Assembly: GCA_902798685.1 (NCBI GenBank)
Contig: CADBXO010000003.1
Span: forward strand, 62,001-126,000
Length of the DNA: 64,000 nucleotides
Direction of reading: 5' to 3'
DNA from: an uncultured Bacteroidales bacterium
GTDB taxonomy: Bacteria; Bacteroidota; Bacteroidia; Bacteroidales; Bacteroidaceae
Shown here in pieces: positions 50,115 to 58,180 of the stretch. How positions within the stretch are numbered: the first letter of the stretch is position 1; each line of letters starts with the position of its first letter. Under the pieces are notes generated by a model that saw only the letters and a list, made by a program, of their open reading frames with translations, did no database searches and was not told the DNA's origin. The position numbers and the translations under genes are program-made.

Positions 50115-50122
50115 TACCTTAG
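50115..50122 (+). promoter_or_regulatory. Weak -7 promoter element
   Basis: TACCTTAG matches TAnnTTTG at all but one position, 22 bases before the start at 50145. Confidence 0.4.
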
Positions 50123-50144
50123 CGAAACCTAAAAGCTCAAGATT

Positions 50145-50651
50145 ATGAAACAGATTATTGTTTGTGTTTGCGTCCTTTTCTCTTTAGTGGTTAATTCATG
50201 CGCCCAGCCTGAGGATGTTGAGAAACGCGTAAATGAGATGTACAGTCATGTGATCTCTGAGTATCTCAAGCCTGATTTCCGACCTGGGAATATTAATTTT
50301 GACTCACTCTATTTTTCTGAAGAATTCTATCGCCTGGACAGCCAGATAGGTGATATTGAAAACCAACTTGGGGGACCGATCATTCACGATGCTGATGATT
50401 GGATCTGTGCCCAGGATTATGGCAAGGACCTTTCTGCCAAAGTGAACAGTGTAAAGATGCGTGGTAACAAGAAGGCACTGGTTAACGTAATTATCCATAA
50501 CTTCGGGACAGATGTCGAGCAGAATCTGACTGTGGTTTATGAGAGGGATAACTGGTTCATTGACGATTTGTATGACGGAACCAGGCGTCAGCAGATTCTT
50601 GATGAACTGAAGTACTATAAAAAGGAAGGTATAGAGCCGCGCATCAAATAA
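50145..50651 (+). CDS. Secreted lipoprotein-like protein, DUF3828-like
   Basis: A 168-residue protein with a signal peptide ending VVNSCAQP; Cys19 may be lipidated. The mature part (about 150 residues) contains DDWICAQDYGKD, then alternating strands and VYERDNWFIDDLYD near 125-140, a layout like the DUF3828 family of secreted proteins with a NTF2-like fold. The function is unknown. It precedes nadE by about 40 bases, but nadE has its own promoter element. Confidence 0.55.
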   Translation: MKQIIVCVCVLFSLVVNSCAQPEDVEKRVNEMYSHVISEYLKPDFRPGNINFDSLYFSEEFYRLDSQIGDIENQLGGPIIHDADDWICAQDYGKDLSAKVNSVKMRGNKKALVNVIIHNFGTDVEQNLTVVYERDNWFIDDLYDGTRRQQILDELKYYKKEGIEPRIK

Positions 50652-50663
50652 CTGCAAATAGAG

Positions 50664-50671
50664 TATCTTTG
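50664..50671 (+). promoter_or_regulatory. Bacteroidota -7 promoter element for nadE
   Basis: TATCTTTG matches TAnnTTTG, 23 bases before the nadE ATG. This argues against a GTG start at 50671, which would overlap it. Confidence 0.62.
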
Positions 50672-50694
50672 TGGCTGAGAAAACTTTATTGAAC

Positions 50695-51450
50695 ATGAAA
50701 ACATTCGATGCCAAACAAGTAAAAGACCAAGTAGTCAAGTGGATCAGAGACTGGTTTGAGGTTAACGGTAAGGGCTGTAACGCCGTTATAGGTATCTCCG
50801 GCGGAAAGGACAGCAGCACCGTAGCCGCACTTTGCGTTGAGGCCCTGGGGCGCGACCGCGTGATAGGCGTAACAATGCCCAACGGTGTGCAGAAGGACAT
50901 ATCGGACAGCATGATGCTGATAAATCATCTGGGAATCCGTCATTTCAACGTAAATATAGCCGATACATATCAGGCTCTGATGAACACAATCGGTGAGCAG
51001 TTCGCTCCTGAAGGTATAGAGATAAGCCGCCAGACCGTTATCAATATGCCGCCGCGTCTCAGAATGACTACTCTTTACGCTATATCGCAGTCCATGAACG
51101 GCCGTGTAGCCAACACATGCAACCTCTCCGAGGACTGGGTGGGCTATTCGACAAAGTACGGTGATGCGGCCGGTGACTTTGCCCCTCTGGGCGGTCTTAC
51201 TGTGGCCGAGGTCATTGCAATAGGAAAGGAACTGGGCCTGCCTACCGAACTCGTAGAGAAGACTCCCTCAGACGGACTGAGCGGCAAGAGTGATGAGGAC
51301 AACCTGGGCTTTACCTATGCCGTTCTTGACCGATACATCCGCACCGGCGTATGCGACGATCCCAAGACCAAGGCTTCAATAGATGATAAGCATGTAAAGA
51401 ATCTCTTCAAACTGAAGCCGATACCTCATTTTGACTATATCACCGAATAA
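50695..51450 (+). CDS. nadE: NAD+ synthetase (ammonia-dependent)
   Basis: A 251-residue NadE, making NAD+ from deamido-NAD+, ATP and ammonia. The ATP pyrophosphatase motif SGGKDS is at 35-40, followed by RLRMTTLYAISQSMNGRVANT and STKYGDAAGDFAPL. There is no nitrilase (glutaminase) domain, so it depends on free ammonia. The ATG at 50695 is used because the longer frame would start inside the promoter. A terminator follows 10 bases after the stop. Confidence 0.95.
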   Translation: MKTFDAKQVKDQVVKWIRDWFEVNGKGCNAVIGISGGKDSSTVAALCVEALGRDRVIGVTMPNGVQKDISDSMMLINHLGIRHFNVNIADTYQALMNTIGEQFAPEGIEISRQTVINMPPRLRMTTLYAISQSMNGRVANTCNLSEDWVGYSTKYGDAAGDFAPLGGLTVAEVIAIGKELGLPTELVEKTPSDGLSGKSDEDNLGFTYAVLDRYIRTGVCDDPKTKASIDDKHVKNLFKLKPIPHFDYITE

Positions 51451-51460
51451 TTATACCAAT

Positions 51461-51495
51461 AAGTGGCTATTTTGATACAATTTGAGCCACTTTTT
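51461..51495 (+). terminator. Rho-independent terminator of nadE
   Basis: AAGTGGCT (51461-51468) pairs perfectly with AGCCACTT (51485-51492), followed by TTT. Confidence 0.75.
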
Positions 51496-51519
51496 GGAAT
51501 AATGTGTTGCAAAAATATG

Positions 51520-51527
51520 TAATTTCG
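51520..51527 (+). promoter_or_regulatory. Weak -7 promoter element
   Basis: TAATTTCG matches TAnnTTTG with one change, 27 bases before the start at 51555. Confidence 0.42.
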
Positions 51528-51554
51528 CGCCGATATTTAAAAACACATACAATC

Positions 51555-51752
51555 ATGAATAAAATGGTAGGCGAATTCGCCGGTCTGATCTGGCGCGCAC
51601 TGGAGGGTAAGAATGCACTCTCACAGAAGGAAATTAAAAAGGCAACTAAGTTGAAGGACAAAGAGTTCTATCTGGGACTTGGATGGTTACTCCGTGAAGA
51701 CAAGATCAACGTTACCGAAGGTGAGGAGGAAAACTACTACGCACTGAAGTAA
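51555..51752 (+). CDS. Small winged-helix protein (DUF2582-like)
   Basis: A 65-residue protein that looks like a minimal winged helix: a first helix (GEFAGLIWRALEGK), a helix-turn-helix (LSQKEIKKATKLKDKEFYLGL) and a beta wing (DKINVTEGEEENYYAL). It matches the DUF2582 type found alone in many Bacteroidales. The ATG at 51555 is used; the earlier frame would run through the promoter. It may bind DNA, but no target is known. A strong two-way terminator follows. Confidence 0.8.
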   Translation: MNKMVGEFAGLIWRALEGKNALSQKEIKKATKLKDKEFYLGLGWLLREDKINVTEGEEENYYALK

Positions 51753-51769
51753 TTTTCCCTTTTATTAAA

Positions 51770-51807
51770 AAACAAAGAGCCGGGCTTCACAGCTCGGCTC
51801 TTTGTTT
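51770..51807. terminator. Bidirectional terminator
   Basis: AAACAAAGAGCCG (51770-51782) pairs with CGGCTCTTTGTTT (51795-51807). A/T-rich ends on both sides let it serve the winged-helix gene and the convergent small secreted protein. Confidence 0.85.
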
Positions 51808-51843
51808 CTTAACCCTAAACTTATGAAAATCGTATTTTGAAAC

Positions 51844-52071
51844 TTACTTTGCTATTCTGTTGTTGAAGTATTCCATTGAAACGCTGTTCATAGCAACCTC
51901 GTTCTGCTCTGAAACCAGGATCTGGCTGAACATGTCGGTGTAAACTTCCTTGATGTCGTTGAGTTCTGCAACTACGTCGGCTACGGTAGCCTCATTCTCG
52001 TTAACACTCTGAGCGTTTACATTGATTCCGAAGAACATTGCTGCAACGGCAGCGAAGAAAATCTTTTTCAT
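51844..52071 (-). CDS. Small secreted protein (75 aa), unknown
   Basis: A 75-residue protein with a clear signal peptide (MKKIFFAAVAAMFFGINVNAQ, cut after NVNA). The mature part of about 54 residues is acidic, amphipathic and lacks cysteine, with one likely helix (VADVVAELNDIKEVYTDMFS). The start at 52071 is chosen because the signal peptide begins there; the 57 codons before it run through a hairpin-rich leader with no coding character. The family is unknown to me; in Bacteroidota such small exported proteins are often abundant and stress- or carbon-regulated, but nothing here shows this. Confidence 0.65.
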   Translation of the reverse strand: MKKIFFAAVAAMFFGINVNAQSVNENEATVADVVAELNDIKEVYTDMFSQILVSEQNEVAMNSVSMEYFNNRIAK

Positions 52072-52428
52072 AATTCTTATTTTTTTGTTTTTACTAATTC
52101 GTTTTTGTTTCGAACCCGGTAAACCGTGTTGGGCTTCGCCCGACACCGTTTCTTGTCGGTGTTCGTAGTTAAGAGTCAAAAAGTGGGAGAAGGTTAAGTG
52201 GGAAGTTAAATATTTATCCTTCGTTAACATAATGCTTAACAAATTGCCAAATCTGAAAACATAGTTAACATAAAGAAAATCAGCGGCAAAGGTGATTTGT
52301 CGCTGACCAATCCTTTTAACCCTAACTTATCGATTTGCAAACTAAGGTTTCTTATTGGATTACGCCCTTTTTGCGGGGCTTCATAATTAATAGTCATATA
52401 ATAAGGTAAAGTTAAGTCGCGGATTGAT
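52072..52428. other. 397-base intergenic region with hairpins, no gene seen
   Basis: This divergent region contains no ORF I would support. It holds an A/T-rich leader just before the small secreted gene, a strong GC hairpin at 52122-52151 (stem GTGTTGGGC and GCCCGACAC with a TTC loop) and a second 10-bp hairpin at 52281-52305 (CAGCGGCAAA with TTTGTCGCTG, one G-U pair). No clear minus-strand promoter was found. The 15-mer TTAACCCTAACTTAT at 52316 nearly repeats one at 51809. A non-coding RNA or a structured leader is possible. Confidence 0.5.
52122..52151 (-). other. GC-rich hairpin upstream of the small secreted protein
   Basis: GTGTTGGGC and GCCCGACAC pair across a 3-base loop, with outer AACC/CGTT bases nearly pairing too. 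On the minus strand it lies about 50 bases before the ATG at 52071, so it is likely part of its mRNA leader. It lacks a T-run and so is not a simple terminator. Confidence 0.5.
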
Positions 52429-52436
52429 TATCTTTG
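52429..52436 (+). promoter_or_regulatory. Bacteroidota -7 promoter element for uxuA-uxuB
   Basis: TATCTTTG matches TAnnTTTG, 32 bases before the uxuA ATG. Confidence 0.62.
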
Positions 52437-52468
52437 CGTATTCATATTACATAACCAATAATCAAGAT

Positions 52469-53722
52469 ATGGAAAGAACATGGCGTTGGTTTGGCAAGAA
52501 AGACAAGATTACTCTTGCCATGCTCAAGCAGATTGGTGTTGAGGGCATTGTGACTGCCCTGCATGACGTACCCCTGGGTCAGGTTTGGACACGCGAGAAA
52601 ATCCGCGACCTGCGTGAGTACATTGAGAGTTACGGAATGCGCTGGAGCGTGGTTGAGAGCCTGCCGGTGGTTGAGACCATCAAGTACGGCGGACCGGACC
52701 GCGACCATCAGATCGAGGTCTACAAGGAGTCACTGCGCAACCTGTCGGCCGAGGGTATCCACTGCATCTGCTACAACTTCATGCCGGTTCTGGACTGGGC
52801 CCGCACGGACCTGTTCCATATCAACCCCAACGGATCCACCAACCTCTACTTCAACTACGCCGAGTTCGCATACTTTGACATCTATATCCTTAAGCGCGAG
52901 GGCGCACGTGAGGAGTGGGCTAAGTTCCAATTCCCGGAGGGCTGGGGCAAGGGCCGCAGTGTTCTGGCCGAGGCCGATGAACTGGCCAAGACCATGACCC
53001 CTGAGGGTGAGCACAAGCTGGTTGAGACCATCATCATCAAGACCCAGGGATTCGTAAGCGGTAACTTCAGTGAGAACGATGAGGCTCCCATCCAGAAGTT
53101 CCGTGATTTCCTGAACCTTTACAAAGGCATAGACAAGGCACAGCTCCGTGCCAACATGAAATATTTCCTGGAGGCCATCATGCCTACCTGTGAGGAGTAT
53201 AACATGAACATGTGCGTACATCCCGATGATCCCCCAATCGAGGTTCTGGGTCTGCCGCGCATAGTCCGCACCGAGGAGGATATCCAGTGGTTCCTGGATG
53301 CAGTTCCCAACAAGCACAATGGTCTGACATTCTGCGCAGGCTCATTATCGGCCGGTGCATACAACAATGTTGTCGAGATGGCTAAGAAGTTCGCATCACG
53401 CACACACTTCGTACATCTACGTTCATGCCACATATTCCCCAACGGTGACTTTACCGAGGCTTCACACCTGGGTGGCCGCGCCGACCTGATTGAGCTCTGC
53501 CGCATATTCGAGAAGGAGAATCCTGCTCTGCCCATGCGTGTAGACCACGGTATGACATTCACCGATGAGCCCGGCGGCATCATGGATGAGTCAAGTCACG
53601 GACATAACGCAGGTTACACCCTGCTGGGCCGTATGTTCGCAATGGGTCAGGTACAGGGTATCCTTGCAACCGTTGACCGTGAGCTTGGAATTGAATACAA
53701 ACAACCCGGATTCTTTGATTGA
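52469..53722 (+). CDS. uxuA: Mannonate dehydratase
   Basis: A 417-residue enzyme of glucuronate breakdown, converting D-mannonate to 2-keto-3-deoxygluconate. It begins MERTWRWFGKKDKITLAMLK and has GVEGIVTALHDVP and the TIM-barrel metal-site segments MCVHPDDPP and VHLRSCH, as in UxuA. The ATG at 52469 is used; the earlier frame passes through the promoter. The uxuB gene starts two bases after its stop. No kduI, uxaC or regulator is adjacent. Confidence 0.95.
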   Translation: MERTWRWFGKKDKITLAMLKQIGVEGIVTALHDVPLGQVWTREKIRDLREYIESYGMRWSVVESLPVVETIKYGGPDRDHQIEVYKESLRNLSAEGIHCICYNFMPVLDWARTDLFHINPNGSTNLYFNYAEFAYFDIYILKREGAREEWAKFQFPEGWGKGRSVLAEADELAKTMTPEGEHKLVETIIIKTQGFVSGNFSENDEAPIQKFRDFLNLYKGIDKAQLRANMKYFLEAIMPTCEEYNMNMCVHPDDPPIEVLGLPRIVRTEEDIQWFLDAVPNKHNGLTFCAGSLSAGAYNNVVEMAKKFASRTHFVHLRSCHIFPNGDFTEASHLGGRADLIELCRIFEKENPALPMRVDHGMTFTDEPGGIMDESSHGHNAGYTLLGRMFAMGQVQGILATVDRELGIEYKQPGFFD

Positions 53723-53724
53723 TC

Positions 53725-55311
53725 ATGAAGTTAACTGAAATAACCAGCGGCTCTTTCAACGCCGCAGAGTGGGAGAAGAAAGGTTATCTGCTCCCCAAGT
53801 TTGATATAGAGGCAGTACGCCGCAAGACACATGATGAGCCCACATGGGTACATTTTGGCGGCGGTAACATATTCCGCGCCTTCCCGGCTGCAATCATCAA
53901 TGACGCCCTTAACACAGGTAAGTATGACCGCGGTGTAATCATGGCCGAGACCTTTGACTATGAGATCGTAGACAAGGCCTACGCTCCCTATGACAACCTC
54001 TCACTTCTGGTAAGCCTGCAGTCAACCGGCACCATTGAGAAGAAGGTCATCGCATCCGTAACCGAGTCCCTTAAGGCCGATCCCCAGTTCCCCGACTGGA
54101 ACCGCCTGGTAGAGATCTTCAAGGCCAAGTCTCTGCAGATGATCTCATTCACCATCACAGAGAAGGGTTACACCTATAACGAGGCTGACCTGGCACGCGG
54201 ACTCAAGCCCATGTTCGCAATGGGTAAGGTTTGCGCGCTGCTTCTGGAGCGTTACAACGCAGGTAAACTGCCTCTGACCGTACAGAGCATGGACAACTGC
54301 TCACACAACGGTGACAAGGTTAAGGCCGGCGTTATGGCATACGCAGAGCGTTGGGTAGCCGATAAACTGGTTCCCGCCGATTTCCTGGCATACCTCAAGG
54401 ATGAGACCAAGATCACATTCCCGTGGTCAATGATTGACAAGATTACCCCGCGTCCGCATGAGAAGGTCAAGGAACTCCTTGCCAAGGACGGATTTGAGGA
54501 TAACGACTATATCGAGACTGAGAAGCATACCTTTACCGCCCCCTTCGTAAATGCCGAGGAGGTGCAGTATCTGGTTATCGAGGACAACTACACAAACGGC
54601 CGTCCTCCGTTGGATCTGGGCGGTGCCCTGTACACCACACGCGAGACTGTCGATAAGGTTGAGACCATGAAGGTAACCACCTGCCTCAACCCCCTGCACA
54701 CCGCAATGGCCATCTATGGCTGCATGCTGGGTTACACCCTTATCAGTGCCGAGATGGCCGATGAGGACCTGCGCCCCTTCATCCAGAAGATGGGATACAT
54801 GGAGGCCATGCCGGTAGTGGTTGATCCCGGAATCCTGAACCCGTACGAGTTCATCGGCGCCGTAATCAACCGCCGTCTGCCCAACCCCTTCATGCCCGAT
54901 GCACCGCAGCGCATAGCATGTGACACCAGCCAGAAAATTCCTATCCGTTTTGGCGAGACCATCAAAAAATACATAGCACGCGGCCTTGACATGGACAACC
55001 TGGTGCTCATACCTCTGGCACTTGCCGGCTGGGCACGTTACCTCAAGGGCATCAAGGATGACGGCACCCCGTTCGATCCTTCACCCGATCCCCTGCTCGC
55101 AGAGGTTCAGGCCATAGTAGCTCCCCTTGAGATAGGTAAGCCAGATCAGGACTACTCATGCCTTAAGAAACTCTACAGCCGCAAGGACATCTTTGCAGTA
55201 GATCTCTACGAGGCCGGCCTTGGTGAGCGTATAGAGGGCATGGTCAAGGAACTCTACGCCGGTCCCGGCGCTGTTCGCAAGACGCTGCACAAGTACGTCC
55301 AAGCTCGCTAA
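53725..55311 (+). CDS. uxuB: Fructuronate reductase (mannitol dehydrogenase family)
   Basis: A 528-residue long-chain dehydrogenase that reduces D-fructuronate to D-mannonate, the step just before UxuA. The N-terminal part holds HFGGGNIFRAFPAAI (nucleotide-binding), then VQSMDNCSHNGDKV near 190, characteristic of the mannitol dehydrogenase family. The ATG at 53725 gives MKLTEITSGSFNAAEW; a TTG two codons earlier overlaps the uxuA stop and is less likely. The adjacency to uxuA favours fructuronate over mannitol as the substrate. A terminator follows. Confidence 0.9.
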   Translation: MKLTEITSGSFNAAEWEKKGYLLPKFDIEAVRRKTHDEPTWVHFGGGNIFRAFPAAIINDALNTGKYDRGVIMAETFDYEIVDKAYAPYDNLSLLVSLQSTGTIEKKVIASVTESLKADPQFPDWNRLVEIFKAKSLQMISFTITEKGYTYNEADLARGLKPMFAMGKVCALLLERYNAGKLPLTVQSMDNCSHNGDKVKAGVMAYAERWVADKLVPADFLAYLKDETKITFPWSMIDKITPRPHEKVKELLAKDGFEDNDYIETEKHTFTAPFVNAEEVQYLVIEDNYTNGRPPLDLGGALYTTRETVDKVETMKVTTCLNPLHTAMAIYGCMLGYTLISAEMADEDLRPFIQKMGYMEAMPVVVDPGILNPYEFIGAVINRRLPNPFMPDAPQRIACDTSQKIPIRFGETIKKYIARGLDMDNLVLIPLALAGWARYLKGIKDDGTPFDPSPDPLLAEVQAIVAPLEIGKPDQDYSCLKKLYSRKDIFAVDLYEAGLGERIEGMVKELYAGPGAVRKTLHKYVQAR

Positions 55312-55332
55312 AAAACCTCACATTAGCAAAAT

Positions 55333-55368
55333 AAGCGCATTAGGAATTATACCTGGTGCGCTTTTTTT
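55333..55368 (+). terminator. Terminator of uxuA-uxuB
   Basis: AAGCGCA (55333-55339) pairs with TGCGCTT (55357-55363), with an inner AGG/CCT pairing and a run of T after it. Confidence 0.75.
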
Positions 55369-55378
55369 ATTATTTTGG

Positions 55379-55386
55379 TATATTTG
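55379..55386 (+). promoter_or_regulatory. Bacteroidota -7 promoter element
   Basis: TATATTTG matches TAnnTTTG, 18 bases before the ATG at 55405. Confidence 0.6.
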
Positions 55387-55404
55387 CCAAAAACAGGACT
55401 GGTT

Positions 55405-56306
55405 ATGAAAAGGATTTCAAAGTGGTTACTCACTCTCGTGATTGTTGGTTTCAGTACAGTATCGGCGCTGGCCCAGAAGGCTAAGGATATTGTGATTCTG
55501 TATGAGAATGATGTGCATTGCAGTATTGACGGATATACCAAATTGGCCGGACTGCGCGATGCCATTGCCAAGGCCGATACGTGAGCTGCGGTGATTTTGC
55601 GGCCGGAGCCGATGTGGGTAAGAACTCACAAGGTAAGTATATTGTGGATATCCTCCGTTCTGTGGGTTATGATGCCATCACGTTAGGCAACCATGAGTTG
55701 GACTATGGAGTACCCCATATCAAGGATATTATGCAGCAGGCAGGTGCCCCGGTTATATGCTCCAACCTGTTTGATATGGAAGGCAATCAGATTTTCCCGT
55801 CTTACACAATACACCAGTACGGAAGCAAACGGGTAGCTTTTGTGGGTGCACTTACACCACAGACCATGCAGATTGAAAGGAGCGCATTCTATGACGCTGA
55901 GCGCAACCAGCTTTATGACTTAAAGCGCGATGCAATCTATGACCTGGTTCAGCAAGCCGTGGATGAAGCCCGTGCCAAAGGAGCTGATTATGTTATCATG
56001 CTCTCACATCTTGGTGAAAGACCCGCCAGCCATGTTGACTCCCATGAACTTATAAGCAAGACCAATGGTATTGATGCATTGCTCGATGCCCACACCCATT
56101 CCACAGTACCCTGTGTCTATGTTGAGAACAAGGACGGCAAGCAAATCCCCATCACCCAGACCGGTATCCATTTTGCCAACATCGGCAAACTGATAATAAC
56201 AACCGGCGGCAAGGTAAGCGTCCAGCTCATGCCCGTAGAAGAAATCACCTGCACCAGCCCCCGGGTAACAGCCGTCACCGACAGCATAAAGTCTCTCCTC
56301 CCTTAA
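55405..56306 (+). pseudogene. 5'-nucleotidase/metallophosphatase, split by a small deletion with frameshift
   Basis: A secreted metallophosphatase of the UshA N-terminal type, which removes phosphate from nucleotides or sugar nucleotides. The first frame (to 55584) has a signal peptide (STVSALAQ) and the metal motif ILYENDVHCSIDG, then stops at DAIAKADT. From 55581 the second frame continues with VSCGDF (GD motif), TLGNHELDYG and DAHTHST to a normal stop at 56306. The few residues expected between, and 3n+1 bases, are missing. A separate C-terminal nucleotidase domain is absent, as in some Bacteroidales homologues. Either a true lesion or a sequence error. Confidence 0.8.
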
Positions 56307-56337
56307 GCCAAGTTGCGTTAATACGCGGAAAATTTGC

Positions 56338-56345
56338 TAATTTTG
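56338..56345 (+). promoter_or_regulatory. Bacteroidota -7 promoter element for lepA
   Basis: TAATTTTG matches TAnnTTTG, 19 bases before the lepA start. Confidence 0.62.
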
Positions 56346-56364
56346 CAGCGTAAAAACGCCCCAT

Positions 56365-58146
56365 ATGGAGAACATCCGCAACTTTTGCATAATAGCTCAT
56401 ATCGATCACGGTAAGTCAACGCTGGCTGACCGTCTGCTTGAGTATACCCACACCATCAATATCACCGAGGGTCAGATGCTCGATGACATGGATCTGGAGA
56501 AGGAGCGCGGCATCACCATCAAGAGCCACGCCATCCAGATGGAGTATGAGTATAACGGCGAGAAATATATCCTGAACCTGATTGACACTCCGGGACACGT
56601 GGACTTCTCATATGAGGTGAGCCGATCAATCGCCGCATGCGAAGGCGCTATTCTGGTGGTTGATGCCACTCAGGGCGTGCAGGCACAGACCATCAGTAAC
56701 CTCTACATGGCCATTGAGCATGATCTGGAGATCATACCTGTAATCAACAAGTGTGATATGCAGAGCGCCATGCCCGATGAGGTTGAGGATGAGATCATAG
56801 AGCTGCTGGGTTGCAAGCGTGAAGAGATAATACGTGCATCGGCCCGTACGGGAATGGGTGTCGAGGAGATTCTGAACGCCATCGTAGAGCGTGTTCCGCA
56901 TCCGGTTGGTGATCCCGACGCTCCGCTGCAGGCACTTATTTTTGACTCCGTATTCAACTCATTCCGCGGAATCATAGCATATTTCAAGATTGAGAACGGC
57001 TCCATCCGCAAGGGTGACAAGGTTAAGTTCTTCAATACCGGTAAGGAGTATGATGCCGATGAAGTTGGCGTGCTCCGTATGGACATGGTGCCGCGTGACG
57101 TGATGACCACAGGTGATGTGGGCTATATCATCTCCGGTATCAAGACATCGACCGAGGTCAAGGTGGGTGATACCATTACCCACGTAGCCCGTCCCTGCGA
57201 CAAGGCAATCGCCGGATTCGAGGAGTCCAAGCCGATGGTATTCGCCGGCGTATATCCCATTGAGGCCGATGAGTTCGAAGACCTGCGTGCATCACTTGAG
57301 AAGCTGCAGCTGAACGATGCCTCACTGAGTTTCTTCCCCGAGTCATCGGCAGCGCTGGGATTCGGATTCCGCTGCGGATTCCTGGGTCTGCTGCATATGG
57401 AGATTGTACAGGAGCGTCTGGACCGCGAGTTTGACATGAGCGTGATCACCACCGTGCCCAACGTATCATACATGGTCTATGACAAGCAGGGAAATGCTAC
57501 AGAGGTACATAACCCCAGCGGCATGCCAGACCTTACACTGATTGACCATATCGAGGAGCCTTATATTGACGCATCTATAATCACTACGACCGAGTATATC
57601 GGCCCCATCATGACTCTGTGTCTGGATAAGCGCGGAGAGTTGGTGAAGCAGCAGTTTATTGCGGGTAACCGTGTGGAGATTTACTTCAAGTTGCCTCTGG
57701 GTGAGATTGTGATTGACTTCTACGATAAGCTCAAGAGCATATCAAAGGGTTACGCATCATTTGACTACCATCCCGCAGGATACCGTCCTTCAAAGCTTAT
57801 CAAGCTGGATATCCTTCTTAACGGTGAGCCTGTTGATGCCCTTTCAACTCTTACTCATGTGGATAACGCCTATGACCTGGGCCGCCGTATGTGCGAGAAG
57901 CTCAAGGAACTCATACCGCGTCAGCAGTTCGATATTGCAATCCAGGCAGCCATCGGCTCCAAGATCATAGCCCGCGAGACCATAAAGCAGGTCCGCAAGG
58001 ATGTAACAGCCAAGTGCTACGGCGGTGACGTATCACGTAAGCGCAAACTTCTGGAAAAGCAGAAGAAGGGTAAGAAACGTATGAAACAGATAGGAAACGT
58101 GGAGGTTCCTCAGAAAGCTTTCCTTGCAGTACTGAAGTTAGATTAA
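56365..58146 (+). CDS. lepA: Elongation factor 4
   Basis: A 593-residue translational GTPase that acts on stalled or mistranslocated ribosomes. The G motifs are intact: [16 protein letters not shown] near 12, DTPGHVDF near 75 and NKCD near 129. The C-terminal end, with [20 protein letters not shown] and a final [14 protein letters not shown], is diagnostic of LepA rather than EF-G. The length is normal. A two-way terminator follows immediately. Confidence 0.97.
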   Translation: MENIRNFCIIAHIDHGKSTLADRLLEYTHTINITEGQMLDDMDLEKERGITIKSHAIQMEYEYNGEKYILNLIDTPGHVDFSYEVSRSIAACEGAILVVDATQGVQAQTISNLYMAIEHDLEIIPVINKCDMQSAMPDEVEDEIIELLGCKREEIIRASARTGMGVEEILNAIVERVPHPVGDPDAPLQALIFDSVFNSFRGIIAYFKIENGSIRKGDKVKFFNTGKEYDADEVGVLRMDMVPRDVMTTGDVGYIISGIKTSTEVKVGDTITHVARPCDKAIAGFEESKPMVFAGVYPIEADEFEDLRASLEKLQLNDASLSFFPESSAALGFGFRCGFLGLLHMEIVQERLDREFDMSVITTVPNVSYMVYDKQGNATEVHNPSGMPDLTLIDHIEEPYIDASIITTTEYIGPIMTLCLDKRGELVKQQFIAGNRVEIYFKLPLGEIVIDFYDKLKSISKGYASFDYHPAGYRPSKLIKLDILLNGEPVDALSTLTHVDNAYDLGRRMCEKLKELIPRQQFDIAIQAAIGSKIIARETIKQVRKDVTAKCYGGDVSRKRKLLEKQKKGKKRMKQIGNVEVPQKAFLAVLKLD

Positions 58147-58175
58147 AAAAGGTCGCTCAACCGAGCGACCTTTTT
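58146..58175. terminator. Bidirectional terminator
   Basis: AAAAAGGTCGCTC (58146-58158) pairs perfectly with GAGCGACCTTTTT (58163-58175) with a four-base loop. It serves lepA and the convergent acyl-CoA ligase. Confidence 0.9.
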
Positions 58176-58180
58176 AATTA

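Noticed and set aside
52072..52242. Longer form of the small secreted protein starting at 52242
   Set aside because: The extra 57 residues precede a perfect signal peptide and pass through a hairpin; secretion would be impossible from that start.
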